In this document: positions 6,662 through 10,003 of the stretch, piece after piece | How the letters are laid out: each line of letters starts with the position of its first letter | Position numbering within the stretch: the first letter of the stretch is position 1 | Assembly (NCBI GenBank): GCA_021820025.1 | Contig: JAKAEF010000028.1 | Location: 1-10,003, forward strand | DNA: 10,003 nucleotides | Source: a bacterium | GTDB lineage: Bacteria; Patescibacteriota; Microgenomatia; Levybacterales; UBA12049 | Direction of reading: 5' to 3' | Notes under the pieces: model-generated | What the model was told of the DNA's origin: nothing | The model's input: only the letters and a program-made list of their open reading frames with translations | Database searches by the model: none | Made by a program: the position numbers and the translations under genes

Positions 6662-6675
6662 AGCTTTGCTAGTAA

Positions 6676-7920
6676 ATGAAGAATCTTAAACAGCAGGACC
6701 CCAAAATTTACGAGATTATAAAACGAGAAGAAAAACGCCAAAAAGAAGGACTCGAACTTATCGCATCAGAAAATTATGTTACCCCAGCAGTTTTAGAAGC
6801 AATGGGCTCCATTCTTACTAATAAATATTCCGAAGGGTATCCAGGAAAACGATATTATGGTGGAAATGAAGTAATTGACCAGGCAGAAAATTTAGCTATT
6901 GATAGAGCCAAAAAATTATTTGGCGCAGAGCATGTAAATGTACAACCACTTTCGGGAAGTCCTGCAAATTTGGCAGTATACATGGCGCTTTTAAAGCCTG
7001 GAGATAAAGTTTTAGGATTCTCTTTAGATCAAGGAGGACATTTGTCCCATGGCCATCCACTTAACTTCTCAGGACTTCTTTATACAATCATTCCATATTT
7101 TGTTGATAAAAAAACAGAAGAAATAGATATGGATGAAGTAGAAAGAATTGCCCTTAAAGAAAAACCAAAAATGATTTTGGCAGGATTTTCTGCATACAGT
7201 CGCAGTATGGATTGGAAGAGATTTAAGCAAATTGCAGATAAAATTGGTGCATTTACCTTTGCAGACATTGCTCATATTGCAGGTTTAATAGCAGGGGGGC
7301 AAATAGACAGCCCTGTCCCATATTTTGATGTTGTCTCTACAACAACGCATAAAACACTCAGAGGGCCAAGAGGAGCAATGATTATGAGTAAAGCACAATT
7401 TGCACAAGCAATTAATAGAGCTGTTTTCCCGGGTGTACAAGGTGGTCCACATGATCATATTAATGCAGCAAAAGCTGTTGCCTTTGGAGAAGCATTAAAA
7501 CCTTCTTTCAAAACATATACAGCACAAATTATTAAAAATGCAAAATCTCTTTCTGATGCTTTGCAAAAAAGAGGATACAGAATAGTTTCTGGCGGAACAG
7601 ATAATCATTTAATGCTGGTAGATGTCTTTGGCAGTAAAGGAGTAACCGGAAAAGAAGCAGAACATGCTTTAGAAATTGCACAAATTTCTATCAATAAAAA
7701 TATGATTCCTTTTGATCCAAGAAAACCAATGGATCCATCTGGAATTAGAGTTGGAACACCTGCATTAACAACCCGTGGCATGAAAGAAAAACATATGGAA
7801 ACTGTTGCAGAGTTTATTGATAGAGGAATTAAAAATAAAGATTCAGAAACAGAATTAAAAAATTTAAGAAAAGATGTTAAAGATTTTGCAATAAAATTTC
7901 CAGTCCCCGGAATAAAATAA
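6676..7920 (+). CDS. glyA: Serine hydroxymethyltransferase
   Basis: SHMT is a PLP enzyme that converts serine and tetrahydrofolate to glycine and methylene-tetrahydrofolate, the donor used by ThyA upstream. The 414 residues match the bacterial family length. Landmarks are LELIASENYVTPAVLEA (26-42), YSEGYPGKRYYGGNE (51-65), GGHLSHGHPLNFSG (120-133), ADIAHIAGL with His200 (196-204), the PLP lysine K226 in STTTHKTLRGPRG, and FPGVQGGPHDH. SAYSR replaces the commoner SAYPR near 172-176. An in-frame TAA at 6673-6675 lies immediately before ATG 6676, so no upstream start is possible. Translation must work without a Shine-Dalgarno sequence. With ThyA and DHFR, the window holds all three enzymes of the thymidylate cycle, though in separate transcription units. 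The identification is secure. Confidence 0.97.
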   Translation: MKNLKQQDPKIYEIIKREEKRQKEGLELIASENYVTPAVLEAMGSILTNKYSEGYPGKRYYGGNEVIDQAENLAIDRAKKLFGAEHVNVQPLSGSPANLAVYMALLKPGDKVLGFSLDQGGHLSHGHPLNFSGLLYTIIPYFVDKKTEEIDMDEVERIALKEKPKMILAGFSAYSRSMDWKRFKQIADKIGAFTFADIAHIAGLIAGGQIDSPVPYFDVVSTTTHKTLRGPRGAMIMSKAQFAQAINRAVFPGVQGGPHDHINAAKAVAFGEALKPSFKTYTAQIIKNAKSLSDALQKRGYRIVSGGTDNHLMLVDVFGSKGVTGKEAEHALEIAQISINKNMIPFDPRKPMDPSGIRVGTPALTTRGMKEKHMETVAEFIDRGIKNKDSETELKNLRKDVKDFAIKFPVPGIK

Positions 7921-7927
7921 CTTCATA

Positions 7928-7953
7928 AATTAGATTGACACAGTAATCTAATT
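7928..7953. repeat. AT-rich dyad after glyA, overlapping a -35-like TTGACA
   Basis: AATTAGATT (7928-7936) and AATCTAATT (7945-7953) are perfectly complementary nine-base arms around an eight-base loop. The stem is AT-rich and followed by AAAATACC rather than a T-run, so it is a poor intrinsic terminator. It overlaps a TTGACA at 7935-7940 and may be an operator or a weak 3' end hairpin of glyA mRNA. Confidence 0.5.
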
Positions 7954-7963
7954 AAAATACCCT
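7935..7963 (+). promoter_or_regulatory. Possible upstream promoter of the SpeD-family gene
   Basis: TTGACA (7935-7940) is followed after 17 bases by TACCCT (7958-7963), a modest -10. Its -35 overlaps the dyad at 7928-7953. It may be an alternative start or a chance hexamer. Confidence 0.25.
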
Positions 7964-7964
7964 A

Positions 7965-7992
7965 TTGACAAGTAAAATTAATTATTTATATG
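7965..7992 (+). promoter_or_regulatory. Likely main promoter of the SpeD-family gene
   Basis: A second perfect TTGACA (7965-7970) lies exactly 30 bases after the first. TATATG (7987-7992, spacer 16) or TATGCT (7989-7994, spacer 18) can serve as the -10. Either one overlaps the ATG at 7990, which argues that translation starts further down, at 8023. Confidence 0.5.
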
Positions 7993-8022
7993 CTTGTTTT
8001 TAGTATTATTTTATGCAAAAAA

Positions 8023-8379
8023 ATGCAGCAAAAACGTTATCACATTATTATTGATTTAGAAAACATTTCCGAAAAATACTTAACCAACGAAAAGTCGTTA
8101 AAAACATTTTTAACCAAACTTCCAGAAATAATAAACATGCATGTCTTAAAGGGTCCAATTATAGCCAAAGGAATTCCTGAGAATCCTGGTCTTTCTGGAT
8201 TTGTGATTATTGATTATTCCCATATTTCTATCCATACATTTACCAGCTCACATGAAGCACTTGTCGATATCTTTTCCTGCAAACCATATGACATAGGAGT
8301 AGCAAAAGAAGCTGTATTAGATTATTTCCATGCTCAAAATCTGTCTTCAGCTCATATTCAAACCGTTAGTTGGGCTTAG
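8023..8379 (+). CDS. SpeD-family pyruvoyl decarboxylase, altered cleavage site
   Basis: This 118-residue protein belongs to the small prokaryotic S-adenosylmethionine decarboxylase (SpeD) family, which self-cleaves to make a pyruvoyl cofactor and provides the aminopropyl donor for polyamine synthesis. RYHIIIDL (5-12) matches the family N-terminus. GLSGFVIIDYSHISIHTF (about 56-73) and VDIFSC match the core. The pyruvoyl-forming Ser66, His71 and Cys86 are kept, but the residue before the serine is Tyr65 where AdoMet decarboxylases have Glu. HTF followed by TSSHEA also replaces the usual HTWPE. Some SpeD homologues are known to act on ornithine or arginine instead, so the substrate is uncertain and I give no symbol. 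I chose ATG 8023 over ATG 7990 because 7990 overlaps the likely -10 and because its extra 11 residues (MLVFSIILCKK) are not typical. No speE or other polyamine gene is visible nearby. Confidence 0.85.
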   Translation: MQQKRYHIIIDLENISEKYLTNEKSLKTFLTKLPEIINMHVLKGPIIAKGIPENPGLSGFVIIDYSHISIHTFTSSHEALVDIFSCKPYDIGVAKEAVLDYFHAQNLSSAHIQTVSWA

Positions 8380-8383
8380 TCTG

Positions 8384-8412
8384 TTGTGTTTGATAAATAA
8401 TTTTGCTATAAT
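8384..8412 (+). promoter_or_regulatory. Promoter of rpsB-tsf-frr
   Basis: TTGTGT (8384-8389), a 17-base spacer and a perfect TATAAT (8407-8412) preceded by TGC make an extended -10 promoter. Transcription would start near 8419, leaving a leader of about 68 bases, the longest of any gene here. Confidence 0.75.
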
Positions 8413-8426
8413 AGCTTCATTACGCA

Positions 8427-8468
8427 CATTCAACATATAATCCTGTTCTAAATGAATAGCGTTGAATG
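8427..8468 (+). promoter_or_regulatory. Dyad in the rpsB leader
   Basis: CATTCAAC (8427-8434) and GTTGAATG (8461-8468) form a perfect eight-base stem with a 26-base loop. The last G of the stem is the first base of GGAGG (8468-8472), so folding could affect ribosome access. Ribosomal protein S2 represses its own leader in E. coli; whether this dyad does the same is inference. Confidence 0.45.
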
Positions 8469-8480
8469 GAGGTTTAAGGA
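8468..8480 (+). promoter_or_regulatory. Ribosome-binding region of rpsB
   Basis: AAGGA (8476-8480) ends six bases before ATG 8487, and a second purine block, GGAGG (8468-8472), lies just upstream. This is one of only two clear Shine-Dalgarno regions in the window. Confidence 0.7.
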
Positions 8481-8486
8481 TTATTT

Positions 8487-9347
8487 ATGAAAGAAATTAC
8501 ACTTGAAGAACTTCTAGAAGCCGGATGCCATTTTGGCCATCAGGTAACACGACAAAACCCAAAAGCACGGGATTTTGTTTTTGAATCCAGAGATAACATT
8601 CATATTATTGATCTTGGTATGACAAAAGAAGGCTTAGATGAAGCCGCAGCTTTTGTTCTTTCTGTTGCAAAAAACAATGGAACAATGGTTGTTGTTGGTT
8701 CAAAAAGACAAGCAGCTCCAATTATTTTAGACGAAGCAAAAAATGCACAAGAAGCAATTAAAGCTAAGGGTGCAGTTGCTAACCTTTACACAGTAACCAG
8801 TCGATGGATTGGTGGAACTTTAACAAACCTTCCAGAAGTTATTAAAAACTTCAAAAAATTACGAGATTTAGAATCAAAGCTTAAAGATGACTTTGAAAAA
8901 GCAAAATATACCAAAAAAGAAGTTGGTATGTGGGAAAAATCAAGACAAAAATTAGAAGTTTTCTATGGTGGTATTGCTGACATGAGAGAATTGCCAAGTG
9001 TTTTATTTGTTGTAGATACACATATGGAGAGTTTAGCAGTAGCAGAAGCAAATAAAATGGGAATTCCAGTTGTCGGAATTGTAGATACAAATGCAGATCC
9101 ATCAGTTGTAGATTACGCAATCCCAGCAAATGACGATGCAGTTGGCAGTTTGGAATTGTTAATTGGACATATTATGGATGCATGGATTGAGGGTAAAACT
9201 GGTGCAGAACCAAAACGAGAGAAAAAAGAAGTTAAAAAAGAAGAAGTAAAAGAAGAAGAAAAAGTTGAAAAAACCGAAGCAAAAGAAGAAAAGCCTGCAA
9301 AAAAAGCATCTTCCGCTCGCAAAACCAAAAAAGAAGCAGTAAAATAA
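8487..9347 (+). CDS. rpsB: 30S ribosomal protein S2
   Basis: S2 is a late-assembling protein of the small ribosomal subunit. The 286 residues begin with EITLEELLEAGCHFGHQVTRQNPKA in family order. Further hallmarks are DNIHIIDL (36-43), VGSKRQA (70-76), SRWIGGTLTNLPEV (105-118), YGGIADMRELPSVLFVVD (160-177) and GIPVVGIVDTNADPSVVDYAIPANDDA (192-218). Residues from about 237 to the end form a lysine- and glutamate-rich tail (KREKKEVKKEEVKEEEK onward) that is probably disordered and makes the protein about 40-50 residues longer than the E. coli version. It leads an operon with tsf four bases downstream and frr beyond, the usual bacterial order apart from the missing pyrH. Its own promoter, leader dyad and Shine-Dalgarno region lie upstream. 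Confidence 0.97.
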   Translation: MKEITLEELLEAGCHFGHQVTRQNPKARDFVFESRDNIHIIDLGMTKEGLDEAAAFVLSVAKNNGTMVVVGSKRQAAPIILDEAKNAQEAIKAKGAVANLYTVTSRWIGGTLTNLPEVIKNFKKLRDLESKLKDDFEKAKYTKKEVGMWEKSRQKLEVFYGGIADMRELPSVLFVVDTHMESLAVAEANKMGIPVVGIVDTNADPSVVDYAIPANDDAVGSLELLIGHIMDAWIEGKTGAEPKREKKEVKKEEVKEEEKVEKTEAKEEKPAKKASSARKTKKEAVK

Positions 9348-9351
9348 AACT

Positions 9352-9810
9352 ATGGCAGTAAATATTGATTTATCCCTTCTTAAAAAACTCCGAGAAGAGA
9401 CATCCGCAAGTGTTTCAGATTGCCGACGTGCATTAGAAGAAAGTAATGGCAATTATGACAAAGCATTAGAATGGCTTAAAAAAAGAGCAGCAGAAAAAGC
9501 AGAAAAAAAAGCAGATAGAGAAACAGGTGAAGGTCTTGTAGAACCATATATTCACCAAAATGGCAAAATTGGAGTTTTGGTTGAAATTCTTTGTGAGACA
9601 GACTTTGTTGCCAGAACAGATGACTTTAAAAAATTAGCACATGAAGTAGCAATGCAAATTGCAGCAATGAATCCAAAAGATACAGAAGAATTATTAGCAC
9701 AACCATTTATTAAAGATCCAGGAATGACAATTCAAGAATTGGTAAAGCAAACCATTGGAAAATTAGGTGAAAATATTACTGTTAAAAAATTTGCTCGTCT
9801 TGAGATATAA
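9352..9810 (+). CDS. tsf: Elongation factor Ts, shortened form
   Basis: EF-Ts is the nucleotide exchange factor for EF-Tu. The N-terminal UBA-like domain (about 5-50, LLKKLREETSASVSDCRRAL) and the core with the EF-Tu-contacting TDFVAR (83-88) are present. The C-terminus LAQPFIKDPGMTIQEL to KKFARLEI also matches. The protein has only 152 residues, against about 196 in the short Thermus form and about 283 in E. coli. Compared with Thermus EF-Ts as I recall it, the missing part is internal: residues 106-115 (MNPKDTEELL) replace the helical segment of about 40 residues that normally lies between the AMNP region and LLEQPFVKD. The frame is intact and the ends are conserved, so this is a compact variant rather than a pseudogene. 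It starts four bases after the rpsB stop without a Shine-Dalgarno sequence, so coupling to rpsB is likely. Confidence 0.95.
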   Translation: MAVNIDLSLLKKLREETSASVSDCRRALEESNGNYDKALEWLKKRAAEKAEKKADRETGEGLVEPYIHQNGKIGVLVEILCETDFVARTDDFKKLAHEVAMQIAAMNPKDTEELLAQPFIKDPGMTIQELVKQTIGKLGENITVKKFARLEI

Positions 9811-9817
9811 TTAAATT

Positions 9818-10003
9818 ATGGATCCAATAGCGCAAGCTACATCTTCTCAAATGCAGAAAGTTCTGCAACTTTTACACCAAGATATTTCCAGTGTAAGAAC
9901 AGGTCGTGCAACTCCATCTTTGGTTGAAAATATTGCTGTGCTTGTCTATGGTGGATCAACTCGCATGAAAGTTATGGAAGTTGCAACCGTAGTTGCCTCA
10001 GAT
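9818..10003 (+). CDS. frr: Ribosome recycling factor, N-terminal part (runs off window)
   Basis: Ribosome recycling factor splits post-termination ribosomes together with EF-G. The 62 residues visible begin MDPIAQATSSQMQKVLQLL. They include the family signature VRTGRATPSLVENI (about 27-40), followed by VYGGSTRMKVMEVATVVASD, equivalent to the YYGxxTPLxQVAxV region of other RRFs. The frame is open to the last base, so about two thirds of the gene lies outside. ATG 9818 follows the tsf stop by seven bases with no Shine-Dalgarno sequence. In most bacteria pyrH (UMP kinase) sits between tsf and frr; it is absent here, so UMP kinase must be encoded elsewhere or be missing. Confidence 0.93.
   Translation, partial: MDPIAQATSSQMQKVLQLLHQDISSVRTGRATPSLVENIAVLVYGGSTRMKVMEVATVVASD

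Noticed and set aside
7990..8022. Upstream ATG giving an 11-residue N-terminal extension of the SpeD-family protein
   Set aside because: The ATG lies in the probable -10 box, has no Shine-Dalgarno sequence, and adds residues unlike the family N-terminus.
8013..8054. 13-codon ORF overlapping the SpeD-family start, resembling the uORF control of eukaryotic AdoMet decarboxylase
   Set aside because: It has no ribosome-binding site, low-complexity A-rich codons and no conserved peptide motif that I can see; short frames like this are expected by chance.
9113..9452. Minus-strand open frames over the end of rpsB rich in Phe and Ser
   Set aside because: They are the antisense of the lysine/glutamate-rich S2 tail (AAA and GAA read as TTT and TTC).

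Overview
The window reads as a stretch of a small, AT-rich bacterial chromosome using the standard bacterial code (genes end in TAA or TAG, and none needs a reassigned stop codon). Several traits point to a reduced-genome lineage, most likely the Candidate Phyla Radiation (Patescibacteria): an IMP dehydrogenase without CBS domains, an EF-Ts of only about 152 residues, frr directly after tsf with no pyrH between them, very short or absent 5' leaders, and several genes with no family I recognise. This placement is inference from gene traits and was not tested by phylogeny. All intact genes lie on the + strand and are tightly packed. No gap reaches 300 bases; the longest is about 168 bases, before guaB. 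I see no tRNA, rRNA, CRISPR array, insertion sequence or phage gene.

Layout: (1) The 3' end of an unrecognised gene (to 446). (2) A thyA-folA operon (491-1929, overlapping by one base), giving dTMP synthesis and recycling of dihydrofolate. (3) A guaB-guaA operon (2098-4775), taking IMP to XMP to GMP, preceded by a long inverted repeat and a good promoter. (4) An unrecognised 462-residue protein (4840-6228), apparently read from a leaderless transcript. (5) An unrecognised 87-residue protein (6327-6590) with the strongest Shine-Dalgarno sequence in the window. (6) glyA (6676-7920), which supplies methylene-tetrahydrofolate to ThyA, so ThyA, DHFR and SHMT of the thymidylate cycle are all present. 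(7) A small SpeD-family pyruvoyl decarboxylase (about 8023-8379) with an altered self-cleavage site. (8) A translation operon rpsB-tsf-frr (8487 to the window end, frr truncated), with its own promoter and the only long leader.

The most striking regulatory pattern is in how genes start. Promoters of the form TTGNNN-17-TANNNT sit so close to the ATG of thyA, guaB and the 462-residue gene that the mRNA would begin at or within a few bases of the start codon, and glyA has only a very short leader. In thyA, glyA and the 462-residue gene an in-frame stop codon just upstream fixes the start. By contrast, only rpsB and the 87-residue gene carry clear Shine-Dalgarno sequences. The points most worth following up are this split in start type, the guaB upstream inverted repeat, the divergent flap of GuaB, the internally deleted EF-Ts, the Glu-to-Tyr change in SpeD, and the unrecognised 87- and 462-residue proteins.
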